The notes below the pieces were generated by a model, which was given only the letters and a program-made list of their open reading frames with translations, made no database searches and had not been told where the DNA came from. The position numbers were made by a program, and so were the translations under genes. DNA of 64,000 bases from Rhodococcus sp. 4CII (GTDB lineage: Bacteria; Actinomycetota; Actinomycetes; Mycobacteriales; Mycobacteriaceae), in NCBI RefSeq assembly GCF_014256275.1, contig NZ_JACCFE010000002.1, positions 6,460,001 through 6,524,000 of the forward strand. The letters run 5' to 3'. Of this stretch, positions 17,475 to 26,416 are shown piece after piece; position 1 is the first letter of the stretch; each line of letters begins with the position of its first letter.

Positions 17475-18596
17475 TCAGCCCGCGGTGGGGGCGGCGGAGT
17501 CGGTCTCGGTGCCCTCGCTGTCGGCGTCGGCGTCGCGGGTGCTCACTCCCGCCTCCGCGAACGTCGCCATCTCCGCGAGCGTGGCGACGGCGCCCTGCAG
17601 GATCGGCAGCGCGGTCACGGCGCCCGACCCCTCGCCGAGACGCATGTCCAGTTCGAGGAGCGGTTCGAGTTGCAGGTGTTTCAGCGCGATCGTGTGCGCC
17701 GGTTCGGTGGAGCGGTGGCCGGCCAGCCACCAGGCGCGGGCACCGTGGGCGAGTTCCTCCGCGACCATGGCGGCGGCGGTGACGACGACTCCGTCGAGGA
17801 TCACCGGAGTCTTGCGCGCGGAGGCCTGGGCGAGGAATCCGGCCATCGCCGCGAGGTCCGCACCCGACACCGTCCGCAGCAGGGCCACCGTGTCCCGGAC
17901 CACCGGCCGGGCCCGGCGCATCGCGTCGCGGATGGCGGCCGTCTTCCGGATCCAGCCGGCGTCGTCGACCCCCGTGCCCCGGCCGACCGCCGCCACCGGT
18001 TCGGTATCGGTCAGTGCGGCAATGAGGACGGTGGCCGGAGTGGTGTTGCCGATACCCATGTCGCCGGCGATCAACAGGTCTGCGCCGGAGTCGATTTCGG
18101 AATCGGCGATCGACCGGCCCGCCTCGATGGCCCGCAGCGTCTCTTCGTGCGTGAGCGCGTCCTCACGATCGATCGCCCCCGACGAGCGGCGAATCTTGAA
18201 CGCGGACACCGACGGATCCGTGTCACCGTCCACCGACAGGTCGACGACCCGGACGCTCGCACCGGCCCGGTTCGCGAGAGCGTTGACGGCCGCGCCACCC
18301 CCGACGAAGTTGGCGACCATCTGCGCCGTCACCTCCGGCGGGTAGGCGGAGACGCCGGTTCGCGCAATCCCGTGGTCACCGGCAAACACCACCACCCGCG
18401 CCCGCGCGAACGGTGCGGGCGGGCACACGCCCTGGCAGGACGCCGCCCAGCAGGCGAGTGTCTCGAGCCGGCCGAGCGAGCCGGCGGGTTTGGTGAGCTG
18501 CAACTGGCGGGCCTCGGCCTGCGCGCGCACCCCCTCGTCGGGCGGGGTGACGGGTTCGAACCGACCCTGGTCGGTGCTCACGGACTCGCTGGTCAC
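17475..18596 (-). CDS. cobT: Nicotinate-nucleotide--dimethylbenzimidazole phosphoribosyltransferase
   Basis: Makes alpha-ribazole phosphate for the lower ligand of B12. 373 residues with 'LTKPAGSLGRLE', 'VVVFAGDHGIARTGVSAYPPEVTAQM', 'NFVGGGAAVNALA', 'LIAGDMGIGNTT' and the catalytic glutamate in 'LDMRLGEGSGAVTALP'. The GTG start overlaps the cobU stop by four bases (GTGA) and cobS follows after two bases, so cobU-cobT-cobS form one compact unit for nucleotide-loop assembly. Confidence 0.96.
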   Translation of the reverse strand: MTSESVSTDQGRFEPVTPPDEGVRAQAEARQLQLTKPAGSLGRLETLACWAASCQGVCPPAPFARARVVVFAGDHGIARTGVSAYPPEVTAQMVANFVGGGAAVNALANRAGASVRVVDLSVDGDTDPSVSAFKIRRSSGAIDREDALTHEETLRAIEAGRSIADSEIDSGADLLIAGDMGIGNTTPATVLIAALTDTEPVAAVGRGTGVDDAGWIRKTAAIRDAMRRARPVVRDTVALLRTVSGADLAAMAGFLAQASARKTPVILDGVVVTAAAMVAEELAHGARAWWLAGHRSTEPAHTIALKHLQLEPLLELDMRLGEGSGAVTALPILQGAVATLAEMATFAEAGVSTRDADADSEGTETDSAAPTAG

Positions 18597-19258
18597 GCTT
18601 GGCCTCTCGCTCGAGTGGGTACTACTGCGCCGCACGAGTGTTGTGCGGGAACATCTTTCAAGGTCACGGTCAGTCCGGCCACGACGAGGAGGACGCGGTC
18701 GCAGACCTGTGCGAGCCGGGCGTTGAGGGCGCCGATCTCGTCGCGGAACAGGCGGCCGGACCGAGTCTCCGGGATGACGCCGAGACCGACCTCGGGGGAG
18801 ACCAGGACGAGTGCGCCGCGGTAGTCGCGCACGGCCGCGACGAGTTCGTCCGTCCGGTCGGTGATCGTGCCGCGGGGCGATTCCCACGCCGCAGCGCCGT
18901 CGAGTTCGACGGTGAGCCAGGTGCCGAGATCGTCGACGAGGGTGGCCGCCGCGTCGGTGGGGGACCGCAGTTGTTCGGCGAGGTCGAGCCGGTGTGCGGT
19001 TTCCACGGTGAGCCAGCTGTCGGGACGCCGGTCGCGGTGCTGTGCGACCCGCTGTTCCCAGTCGTGATCGGCGGGGTCGCGGTGACTGGTGGCGACGTAG
19101 CGGACTTGGTCCGATCCGGCCAGAGCCTGGGCCAGTTCCTCGGCGTGAGCGGATTTTCCGGAGCGGGCGCCGCCGAGCACCAGCGTTCGCGAGGTCGCAT
19201 CGGGGCGACTCGTACTGTCCGGGCGGTCGGCGGTGGGCACGGAGGGAGACGCTACCAA
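18593..19258 (-). CDS. cobU: Adenosylcobinamide kinase / adenosylcobinamide-phosphate guanylyltransferase
   Basis: Phosphorylates adenosylcobinamide and adds GMP. 221 residues with P-loop 'LGGARSGKSAHAE' and 'LVLVSPEVGLGVIPETRSGRLFRDEIGALNARLA', which contains the conserved nucleotide-binding region of CobU. The active-site histidine that accepts GMP is expected in the 'YVATSHRDPADHDWEQRVAQHRDRR' region. The TTG at 19258 is the furthest plausible start; a GTG at 19240 is an alternative that leaves the P-loop intact. In M. tuberculosis cobU is elsewhere in the genome, so its placement beside cobT is a difference from that genome. Confidence 0.93.
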   Translation of the reverse strand: MVASPSVPTADRPDSTSRPDATSRTLVLGGARSGKSAHAEELAQALAGSDQVRYVATSHRDPADHDWEQRVAQHRDRRPDSWLTVETAHRLDLAEQLRSPTDAAATLVDDLGTWLTVELDGAAAWESPRGTITDRTDELVAAVRDYRGALVLVSPEVGLGVIPETRSGRLFRDEIGALNARLAQVCDRVLLVVAGLTVTLKDVPAQHSCGAVVPTRARGQA

Positions 19259-19340
19259 CCCGGCGCCGTGGCAGTATTTTGACGAATATCGTCAATTCCG
19301 CCACTGTTGGCGGGAAGTGAATGGGCGGAAAATTTCAGCC

Positions 19341-19556
19341 ATGACCGAATTCCTCGTCCTCGTCGCACTTCTCCTCGTGCTGCAAGCGGCTGTGACGTAC
19401 GCCGGCCGGCACCTGGGCCCACTCCACCCGCGGCTGCGGAACAGCTTCCGCGACAACTTCTTCCGCCCGGCCGATCCCATGACGGACCTGTCGGACGATC
19501 GGGACGCCGCACTGGGCCGGCTGCTGGCCGAGACGCACCGCGCGCCCCACAACTGA
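19341..19556 (+). CDS. Small hypothetical membrane-anchored protein
   Basis: 71 residues. One hydrophobic helix at residues 4-22 ('FLVLVALLLVLQAAVTYAG') is followed by a polar tail with 'HPRLRNSFRDNFFRPADPMTDLSDDRDAALGRLLAETHRAP'. Start at the ATG 19341; a longer in-frame reading from 19233 has no membrane-type beginning. Divergent from cobU and ending three bases from the stop of the opposing DUF3043 gene. No family recognised. Confidence 0.6.
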   Translation: MTEFLVLVALLLVLQAAVTYAGRHLGPLHPRLRNSFRDNFFRPADPMTDLSDDRDAALGRLLAETHRAPHN

Positions 19557-19559
19557 TCG

Positions 19560-20216
19560 TCAGATGGCGTCGCCGGGACGTACTCGCGGCTTGGGGGCGC
19601 GCAGCTTGCGGATCTGCGAGGCCCGCACGAACGCGTACCACCCGAGCTTGAATCCGCCGTCGGGAGTGTCCGGGAAACGCTCGCGAACCTGGTTGTTGAT
19701 CTTGCGGCCCAGCCAGACACCTTCGATGGCCATGAACAGCATCATGATGAGCATGGCGAGCGTCACGATGGCCTGCAGCGCCGGGCTGACGAACATCGCC
19801 ATGATCAGGACCAGGGCCAGGGGCATGAACAAGCCGACCAGGTTGCGCCGGGCATCGACGATGTCCCGGACGTAGGCGCGGACGGGACCCTTGTCGCGGG
19901 GTAGGAGGTACTTGTCCTCACCTGCGAGCATGCGGGCGCGACGGTCGGCGGCGGTGGTGCGACGCTCGGCCGCCGCAACCTTGCGCTCCTCCTTGGTGCC
20001 GCGGTTGGCCTTCTTGCGGGCCCGGGCCTCTTTCGCCGTCAGGGGTGCGGGCGCGACCGGGCCGCGACGCTTCGATTCGGCGTCGCGCCGCTTGGGCGTG
20101 GGGCGGCCCTTGCCTGCCTGCTCGACGGACTCCGCCTCCGAGGCCGTGGACGACTCGGCGACCTCGACGTCCCGCTTGTCTGAATTGTCCGAATCACCGC
20201 GGCGTAGCAATTTCAC
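19560..20216 (-). CDS. DUF3043 domain-containing membrane protein (Rv2206 homologue)
   Basis: 218 residues. A charged N-terminus of about 100 residues rich in lysine, arginine and alanine ('TPKRRDAESKRRGPVAPAPLTAKEARARKKANRGTKEERK') precedes 'LPRDKGPVRAYVRDIVDARRNLVGLFMPLALVLI' and two hydrophobic helices, then a short cytoplasmic tail ending near 'RPGDAI'. GTG start with GGAAGG close upstream. It is conserved next to glycerate kinase and cob genes in mycobacteria; no function is known. Confidence 0.85.
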   Translation of the reverse strand: MKLLRRGDSDNSDKRDVEVAESSTASEAESVEQAGKGRPTPKRRDAESKRRGPVAPAPLTAKEARARKKANRGTKEERKVAAAERRTTAADRRARMLAGEDKYLLPRDKGPVRAYVRDIVDARRNLVGLFMPLALVLIMAMFVSPALQAIVTLAMLIMMLFMAIEGVWLGRKINNQVRERFPDTPDGGFKLGWYAFVRASQIRKLRAPKPRVRPGDAI

Positions 20217-20292
20217 CCTTCCAGAGTATGGGAAGACGGCACCGGGAGGAAAACCGCCCTCGCACCGAAATGCCGGGTCGTGCCCGCCGCCC

Positions 20293-20298
20293 TACACT
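20293..20298 (+). promoter_or_regulatory. -10 element of a probable leaderless glycerate kinase transcript
   Basis: TACACT with six bases to the ATG at 20305, no Shine-Dalgarno sequence. Confidence 0.4.
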
Positions 20299-20304
20299 TC
20301 GCCG

Positions 20305-21378
20305 ATGCGAGTGTTGATCGCACCGGACTCCTTCGGTGACACGCTGACCGCCGTGGAGGCCACCGCTGCCATCGCGGCGGGATGGTCGGCTGTGCGTCCC
20401 GACGACCAGCTGATCGAGGCACCGCAGTCCGACGGCGGCCCCGGGTTCGTCGACGTCGTCGCCGCGGCGGGAGGCAACGTCCGGACCGCGGTCGTGGAAG
20501 GGCCCCTCGGCGCCGATGTCGCGGCCCGCTGGCTCCTCGACGGCGCCGACGCCTACCTCGAATCGGCGCAGGCCTGCGGGCTCGGACTTCTCGGCGGGCC
20601 GCCGACGCCCCGCACCGCCCGCGAGTCCCACAGTCGAGGCGTCGGACAACTCGTGGTGGCGGCTCTCGACGCGGGAGCCCGGAGGATCGTCGTCGGTCTC
20701 GGCGGGAGCAGCTGCACCGACGGAGGCCGAGGCCTCGTCGAGGCACTGGCGGAGGGGTTCGGGAGCGCCGACGCCGCCGTCGCCCGCCTGCGCACCGTGG
20801 AACTGGTGGCAGCGACCGACGTCGAACATCCGTTGCTGGGCGAACACGGCGCCGCCCGCGTGTTCGGACCGCAGAAGGGTGCCGACCCCGACACCGTCGC
20901 GTTCCTCGAGGACCGGAACACCGCGTGGGCGGCCCAACTGCGCCGGGTCACGGCCCGGGAGGTCGCCGCCGAACCGGGCGCCGGCGCCGCCGGGGGGATC
21001 GGGGCCGCGCTGCTCGCGCTCGGCGCAACCCGCGAATCCGGCGCCCACGTGGTCGCGCAGCGCACCCGGCAGGACCGGCAGCTCGCCTCCGCCCAGCTGG
21101 TCGTCACCGGCGAGGGTCGTCTCGACCAGCAGTCGCTACGCGGAAAGCTCGTGATCGCGCTCGCCGCGGCCGCGCGCAGACGGTCCATCGCGACGCTCGT
21201 CCTGGCCGGGCAGGTTCTCCTCGACACCGCGGACCTCGACCGCGCGGGCATCGACCGTGCCCTGTCCCTCGTGGACCACGCCGGATCCGTCGAACTCGCG
21301 ATGACGGATGCATACGCACAGCTCCGGGACCTCGCCGCCGCGGCCGCGCGCGGGTGGGAGGGCGCGGCGGCCGGGTAG
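20305..21378 (+). CDS. Glycerate kinase (GckA/GlxK family)
   Basis: 357 residues. Phosphorylates glycerate to 2- or 3-phosphoglycerate. The N-terminal 'RVLIAPDSFGDTLTAVEATAAIAAGW' corresponds to the family's APDSFKGTLSA block, with lysine replaced by aspartate here. 'QSDGGPGFVDVV', 'VGLGGSSCTDGGRGLVEALA', 'GPQKGADP', 'GAAGGIGAALLAL' and 'TGEGRLDQQSLRGKL' are the other conserved blocks. The start is set by the -10 spacing and by the family N-terminus. Homologue of Rv2205c; divergent from DUF3043. Confidence 0.92.
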   Translation: MRVLIAPDSFGDTLTAVEATAAIAAGWSAVRPDDQLIEAPQSDGGPGFVDVVAAAGGNVRTAVVEGPLGADVAARWLLDGADAYLESAQACGLGLLGGPPTPRTARESHSRGVGQLVVAALDAGARRIVVGLGGSSCTDGGRGLVEALAEGFGSADAAVARLRTVELVAATDVEHPLLGEHGAARVFGPQKGADPDTVAFLEDRNTAWAAQLRRVTAREVAAEPGAGAAGGIGAALLALGATRESGAHVVAQRTRQDRQLASAQLVVTGEGRLDQQSLRGKLVIALAAAARRRSIATLVLAGQVLLDTADLDRAGIDRALSLVDHAGSVELAMTDAYAQLRDLAAAAARGWEGAAAG

Positions 21379-21516
21379 TAACCCGAATTCGCGACGTCGG
21401 ATACCATGGATGTGGATCGATCTGCGGACGCCGCAGGGAATGGAACCCGGGAATAAGTCGGGCGCGGAGTACCGTTGAAGCGTTCACGGGTTTGTTACGA
21501 ACTACAGGGAGAGCCC

Positions 21517-21867
21517 ATGACTGTGCAGAACGAGACCGCCGTCCACGGCGTCAAGATGACCGAAGCCGCGTCCGCCAAGGCGAAGGCGCTGCTCGATCAG
21601 GAAGGTCGCGACGACCTCGCACTGCGTATCGCCGTGCAACCCGGCGGCTGCGCAGGGCTGCGCTACCAGCTGTTCTTCGACGACCGCAACCTGGACGGCG
21701 ACCTGATCGTGGACTTCGGTGGCGTGTCCCTCGCCGTGGACCGGATGAGCGCGCCGTACGTAGAGGGCGCGTCGATCGACTTCGTCGACACCATCGAGAA
21801 GCAGGGGTTCACCATCGACAACCCCAACGCGACCGGCTCGTGCGCCTGCGGCGACTCCTTCAACTGA
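21517..21867 (+). CDS. erpA: HesB/IscA-type iron-sulfur cluster assembly protein (Rv2204c homologue)
   Basis: 116 residues. A-type carrier that accepts and passes Fe-S clusters to apoproteins. The three ligand cysteines are in 'QPGGCAGLRY' and in the C-terminal 'GSCACGDSF'. 'MTEAASAKAKALL' and 'IDNPNATGSC' are typical. Start ATG 21517 with GGGAGA upstream. It is close to several Fe-S clients, including LipA and the Rieske protein. The erpA name is by family; IscA-like is equally fair. Confidence 0.9.
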   Translation: MTVQNETAVHGVKMTEAASAKAKALLDQEGRDDLALRIAVQPGGCAGLRYQLFFDDRNLDGDLIVDFGGVSLAVDRMSAPYVEGASIDFVDTIEKQGFTIDNPNATGSCACGDSFN

Positions 21868-21896
21868 GTCCCGGACCGACGAACAACTGAATCCAC

Positions 21897-21940
21897 AAGT
21901 CTGACGCGGCGCCGACCGGCTGCCGCGTCAGACTTTTTTG
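21897..21940 (+). terminator. Rho-independent terminator of the HesB gene
   Basis: Fourteen-base stem (AAGTCTGACGCGGC with GCCGCGTCAGACTT) ending in six consecutive T residues. It is the clearest canonical terminator in the window. Confidence 0.9.
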
Positions 21941-22045
21941 TGCCCGACCTCCCCGTATCCACGTCCTCGTGCTGCCGTCCGACCGGCGTGGTACTGCGGG
22001 TACGGTGAGAAAATCCCGACCGAACTCATCGAAAGGCATCCGCCC

Positions 22046-23020
22046 GTGACAATTGCGGTAACCGGTTCCATCGCCACCGACCACCTGATGCGGTTTCCGG
22101 GCCGGTTCGCCGAGCAACTGCTCGCCGATCAGCTCAGCCACATCTCGTTGAGCTTCCTGGTCGACGACCTCGTGGTCCGGCGCGGGGGAGTGGGCGGCAA
22201 CATCGCCTACGCCATGGGCGTCCTCGGCGGTTCGCCGCTGCTGGTCGGGGCTGTCGGGGCCGACTTCGCGGACTACCGCCAGTGGCTCGAGAGCAACGGC
22301 GTCGACTGCACCGCCGTCCGGATCTCCACCACCGCCCACACCGCGCGATTCGTGTGCACCACCGACGAGGACATGGCGCAGATCGCATCGTTCTACCCCG
22401 GGGCGATGAGTGAGGCCCGGGAGATCCAGCTGTCGGGCCTCGGGCAGGACGCGGACCCGCTGGAACTGGTCCTGATCGGGGCCAATGACCCCGAGGCGAT
22501 GATCCGGCACACCGAGGAATGCCGCCGCCAGGACATCCCGTTCGCAGCCGACCCCTCGCAACAGCTCGCCCGCCTCAACGGCGAGGAGGCGTCGGTGCTG
22601 ATCAGCGGCGCCAAATATCTGTTCACCAACGAGTACGAGTGGGGACTGCTGCAGCAGAAGACAGGGTTGTCCGACGAGGAGATCCGCGCGCAGGTCGGGG
22701 TCCGGGTGACGACACTCGGCTCCAAGGGAGTCGAGATCGTCGACTCCGAGGGCACCCTGACCCGCGTCGCCGTCGTCCCCGAGAAGGCCAAGGTCGATCC
22801 GACCGGTGTCGGTGACGGATTCCGGGCCGGATTCCTCCTCGCACACAGCGCGGGCCTCAGCTTCGAACGTTCCGCGCAGCTGGGCTCGCTCGTCGCCGTG
22901 CTCGTGCTCGAGACCGTCGGCACCCAGGAATGGACATTCGACCGTGACGAGGCGGTCAAGCGGCTCGCGGACGCCTACGGTGCCGTGGCCGCCGACGAGA
23001 TCGCGGCCGTCCTGCCGTAA
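22046..23020 (+). CDS. Adenosine kinase, PfkB sugar-kinase family (Rv2202c homologue)
   Basis: 324 residues. The mycobacterial homologue phosphorylates adenosine to AMP and is unusual in resembling ribokinases. Visible are the N-terminal substrate region 'VTGSIATDHLMRFPGRF', 'RRGGVGGNIAYAMGVLGG' (di-glycine sugar-binding region) and the PfkB signature 'VDPTGVGDGFRAGFL' with the catalytic aspartate. GTG 22046 has GAAAGG ten bases upstream. Convergent with asnB across the second 40-base palindrome. Confidence 0.93.
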   Translation: MTIAVTGSIATDHLMRFPGRFAEQLLADQLSHISLSFLVDDLVVRRGGVGGNIAYAMGVLGGSPLLVGAVGADFADYRQWLESNGVDCTAVRISTTAHTARFVCTTDEDMAQIASFYPGAMSEAREIQLSGLGQDADPLELVLIGANDPEAMIRHTEECRRQDIPFAADPSQQLARLNGEEASVLISGAKYLFTNEYEWGLLQQKTGLSDEEIRAQVGVRVTTLGSKGVEIVDSEGTLTRVAVVPEKAKVDPTGVGDGFRAGFLLAHSAGLSFERSAQLGSLVAVLVLETVGTQEWTFDRDEAVKRLADAYGAVAADEIAAVLP

Positions 23021-23038
23021 CAGGCGGCTTCGCCGCTC

Positions 23039-23078
23039 GTGCGCCTTTCCGGTAGCTGGAGCAACCAGAAAGGCGCAC
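23039..23078. repeat. 40-bp palindromic intergenic repeat, copy 2
   Basis: Same element as 12753-12792, differing only at positions 11, 12 and 23. It lies between the convergent adenosine kinase and asnB genes, with flanking mini-hairpins (GGCGGCTTCGCCGC on the left, GAGCCCGAAGGGCC to the right). The outer hairpin sequences differ between copies while the core is kept. Confidence 0.75.
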
Positions 23079-23091
23079 GAGCCCGAAGGGC

Positions 23092-25047
23092 CTAGAGCGA
23101 AACCGGGTACGCCGGCTCGGCGATCTCCGGAACGATGCGGTTCTCCACGAAGATGCCGTGCCACACCATGAAGATCAGCACGGTCCACAGGCGACGGCTG
23201 TGGTCGGACACACCGTCCCGGTGGTCGTTGAGCATCTTCGCGATCGCGGCCTTGTCGAGCAGGTGATCGGTGCCGGAGGCCGCGATCTGCTCGTGTGCCC
23301 AGTCGAACAGTTCGGTGCCCCGGAGCCAGTGCCGCAGCGGCACCGGGAAACCGAGCTTCGCCCGATGCAGCACGTGCCCGGGCACGATGCCCTCCAGCGC
23401 CTGACGTAACGCGTACTTGGTGGTGCTCGGCGCTGATGCGCCTCCCTTCGTTCGCCTCGTCGTGATCTTCTGGTCCAGCGGCACCTGCGACGCCACCTTG
23501 AAGACCTCGGGATCGAGGAACGGCACCCGCAGTTCGAGCGAATTGGCCATCGTCATCTTGTCGGCCTTGACGAGGATGTCGCCGCGCAACCACGTGAACA
23601 GGTCGAGATGCTGCATCCGGGCCACCGGATCCCATCCCTGCGACTGTGCGTAGATCGGGTCGGTCACGTCGCGGTGCGTCCACTCCGGCCGGAAGTCGCG
23701 CAGGACGGCACGCAACTGTGCGTCGTTGAAGCTGCGCGCGTTGCCGTAGTAACGCTCCTCCAGGGTGAGTGAACCGCGATTGAGCAGGCTCTTTCCGCGG
23801 GTCCCTTCGGGAATGCGCTCGGACAGCTTCCCAGCGGCCCTCCGCAGGCCCTTCGGCAGATACTCGAACGGCTTCAGTGAAATCGGCTCGCGGTAGATGG
23901 TGTAACCGCCGAACAGTTCGTCGGCGCCCTCACCCGACAGCACGACCTTGACGTGCTTGCGCGCTTCCTTCGCGACGAACCACAACGGAACCAGCGCGGG
24001 ATCGGCGACCGGGTCGTCGAGGTACCACACGATCTCGGGGATGGCGGCCGCGAACTCGGACGGGCTCACCACCTTCACCACGTGGCGTGCCCCGATCGCT
24101 TCGGCCGACTCGGCCGCGACGTCGACCTCGGAATAGCCCTCGCGCTCGAAACCGGTGGTGAACGTGATCAGGTTCGGGTTGTGGCGCATCGCGAGCGCGG
24201 CGATGGCCGTCGAGTCGATGCCTCCGGACAGGAAGGAACCGACCGTGACGTCGGCGCGCATGTGCTTGGCGACCGAATCCTCGAGCGCCTCCGCGATCTC
24301 GCGGTACCGCGCCTGCTCCGTGCCGGAGGCGAACGGACGCACCGGGAACGTGGGAGTGAAATAGCGCGTGATCACGGGTTCTTCGCCGGGGCGCACTCGG
24401 GCGAAGCAGCCGGACTCGAGCCTGCGGATCTGCTTGTGCAGGGTCTCCGGTTCGGGCACGTACTGCAGGACGGTGTAGTGCTCGACGGCGCGCGGATCGA
24501 GTTCCGTGCCGATGCCGATCAGGCTCGCCAATTCCAGCAGGCTCTTCTTCTCGCTGCCGAAGGCGGTGCCGCCGGTCCCGGTCGCCAGAAAGAGCGGCTT
24601 GATGCCGAAGGGATCGCGGGCGAGGAACAATTCTCGCGTCTGCGTGTCCCAGATCGCGAATGCGAACATGCCCCGCAGACGACGGACCGCGTCTTCACCC
24701 CAGTAGTGGAATGCGGCGACGATGGCCTCGCTGTCGCCCTCGGTGGCGAACTGCGCGCCGAACTGCTCCGAGAGTTCGGCGCGCACTTCGAGATAGTTGT
24801 AGATCTCACCGTTGAACGTCAGCGCGTACCGCTCCGGATTCTCTTCCGGCCCCCACCGCAGAGGCTGGTGGGAGTGTTCGATGTCGATGATCGACAGCCG
24901 ATTGAACCCGAAGACCACATGGTCGTCGTGCCAGGTCCCGTGCTCGTCCGGCCCACGGTGCCGCAGGCAGTGCATCGCCTGGTCGACCTGTGAGACGGCG
25001 TTGTCGCTGGTTTCTCCAGAGGTCAGTAGCCCGAGCAGTCCGCACAC
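23092..25047 (-). CDS. asnB: Asparagine synthase (glutamine-hydrolysing)
   Basis: 651 residues. The N-terminal Ntn-type glutaminase uses Cys2 ('MCGLLGLL') with 'HRGPDEHGTW' and 'LTFNGEIYNYLEVR'. The synthetase domain has the PP-loop 'GSFLSGGIDSTAIAALA' and 'VVLSGEGADELFGGY'. It makes asparagine from aspartate, ATP and glutamine, so it draws on GlnA product; some mycobacterial and rhodococcal homologues amidate peptidoglycan diaminopimelate (AsnB/LtsA), which the position beside cell-envelope and respiration genes does not exclude. GTG start. Divergent from ctaC. Confidence 0.94.
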   Translation of the reverse strand: MCGLLGLLTSGETSDNAVSQVDQAMHCLRHRGPDEHGTWHDDHVVFGFNRLSIIDIEHSHQPLRWGPEENPERYALTFNGEIYNYLEVRAELSEQFGAQFATEGDSEAIVAAFHYWGEDAVRRLRGMFAFAIWDTQTRELFLARDPFGIKPLFLATGTGGTAFGSEKKSLLELASLIGIGTELDPRAVEHYTVLQYVPEPETLHKQIRRLESGCFARVRPGEEPVITRYFTPTFPVRPFASGTEQARYREIAEALEDSVAKHMRADVTVGSFLSGGIDSTAIAALAMRHNPNLITFTTGFEREGYSEVDVAAESAEAIGARHVVKVVSPSEFAAAIPEIVWYLDDPVADPALVPLWFVAKEARKHVKVVLSGEGADELFGGYTIYREPISLKPFEYLPKGLRRAAGKLSERIPEGTRGKSLLNRGSLTLEERYYGNARSFNDAQLRAVLRDFRPEWTHRDVTDPIYAQSQGWDPVARMQHLDLFTWLRGDILVKADKMTMANSLELRVPFLDPEVFKVASQVPLDQKITTRRTKGGASAPSTTKYALRQALEGIVPGHVLHRAKLGFPVPLRHWLRGTELFDWAHEQIAASGTDHLLDKAAIAKMLNDHRDGVSDHSRRLWTVLIFMVWHGIFVENRIVPEIAEPAYPVSL

Positions 25048-25325
25048 AGCGTCCGGTACCTCAATTCAGAATCTTGGAAGGCTCCACGAGGTGGAGGGGT
25101 CATGGATCTCTGCCGGAAAGTATGCCGCAGATTCGCCGCGCGTCCGGTTCGGGCCGCGGGGAGGGTGCCAGGTCCGGGAAGTGACACGACCGCGGCGCCA
25201 TGCCGGAGACACGTCGCCCGACCCGAGGAGGGAGAGCCGCCGCCTTTGGTCTACGCTGCGTAGTAATTGGGCCTTCCCATCGGGTGTGCCCTAGTGGAAT
25301 TTGCGGCGATCAGGAAGGCGTGAAC

Positions 25326-26375
25326 GTGGCGCAAGGTCGGATCCTTCGGCGGGCAGGGTTGGCAGTATCTTTGGGCATTGCTGCCTTGCTGCTGTCGGGT
25401 TGTTCAATCGACAACGAGGTGCTTCGTTTCGGGTGGCCTTCGGGCGTAACCCCGCAGGCGCACCGCATGCGTGAACTGTGGACCTGGTCGGTCATCGCCG
25501 CCCTCGTCATGGGCGTGCTGGTGTGGGGACTCACCTTCTGGGCGGTGATCTTCCACCGCAAGAAGAAGGACTCACCCGAGTTCCCGCGACAGACGGCATA
25601 CAACGTGCCGCTCGAGCTGGCGTACACGGCAGTTCCGTTCGTCATCATCGCCGTGCTGTTCTACTTCACGGTGATCGTGCAGAACCACGTCCTCGAGAAG
25701 GAGGACAACCCCAACGTAGTGGTGGATGTCACTGCGTACCAGTGGAACTGGAAGTTCGGTTACCGCTCGATCGATCTCGGCGAGGGCGGCGGCATGTACG
25801 ACGGCGTCGACCAGGAGGCTCAGGCCGCGGTCGCGTCCGCACCGGCGTCCGAGGGGGAGCACGCTCTGCCCGGTCCGATCCACGGCAAGACCCCCCAGGA
25901 CCTGTCGTACCTGCATTACGACAAGATCGAGACCGTCGGTTCGAGCAACGAGATCCCGATCCTCGTCCTGCCGACCGGCAAGCGGATCCAGTTCGAACTG
26001 GCCTCGGCCGACGTCATCCACGCGTTCTGGGTTCCGGAGTTCCTGTTCAAGCGCGACGTGAACCCGAACCCCAAGGAGAACCACTCCGACAACGTCTTCC
26101 AGATCAGTGAGATCGAGAAGGAAGGTGCCTTCGTCGGACGCTGCGCCGAGATGTGCGGCACGTTCCACGCGATGATGAACTTCGAGGTTCGCGCCGTGAG
26201 CCCGGACAAGTTCGCGCAGTACATCGAGTTGCGCAAGCCGGCGAGCGAGGGCGGCCGGGATCTGACGACGGCGGAAGCTCTGCAGGCCATCGGCGAGTCC
26301 CCCGTCGCGACGTCGACGTCTCCCTTCACCACCGATCGCGGCTACAAGCAGGCGAGCGGTGTCGAAGGTAACTGA
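25326..26375 (+). CDS. ctaC: Cytochrome c oxidase subunit II (aa3-type)
   Basis: 349 residues. Lipoprotein-type signal with lipobox LLSGC, then two transmembrane helices and a periplasmic cupredoxin domain. CuA ligands are visible in 'HAFWVPEFLFKRDV' and 'GRCAEMCGTFHAMM' (Cys, Cys, His, Met). An acidic-alanine insert ('GMYDGVDQEAQAAVASAPASEGEH') is typical of actinobacterial subunit II, which contacts the diheme QcrC directly. The GTG at 25326 is preferred over 25320 because AGGAAGG lies seven bases before it. Confidence 0.96.
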   Translation: MAQGRILRRAGLAVSLGIAALLLSGCSIDNEVLRFGWPSGVTPQAHRMRELWTWSVIAALVMGVLVWGLTFWAVIFHRKKKDSPEFPRQTAYNVPLELAYTAVPFVIIAVLFYFTVIVQNHVLEKEDNPNVVVDVTAYQWNWKFGYRSIDLGEGGGMYDGVDQEAQAAVASAPASEGEHALPGPIHGKTPQDLSYLHYDKIETVGSSNEIPILVLPTGKRIQFELASADVIHAFWVPEFLFKRDVNPNPKENHSDNVFQISEIEKEGAFVGRCAEMCGTFHAMMNFEVRAVSPDKFAQYIELRKPASEGGRDLTTAEALQAIGESPVATSTSPFTTDRGYKQASGVEGN

Positions 26376-26416
26376 ACCTGCTGCTGATACCTCACTGACC
26401 AAGGACAAGTGCTGAT

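Noticed and set aside
20213..21407. Long minus-strand frames opposite the glycerate kinase gene
   Set aside because: Composition is typical of antisense GC-rich frames and the sense strand has a complete known enzyme.
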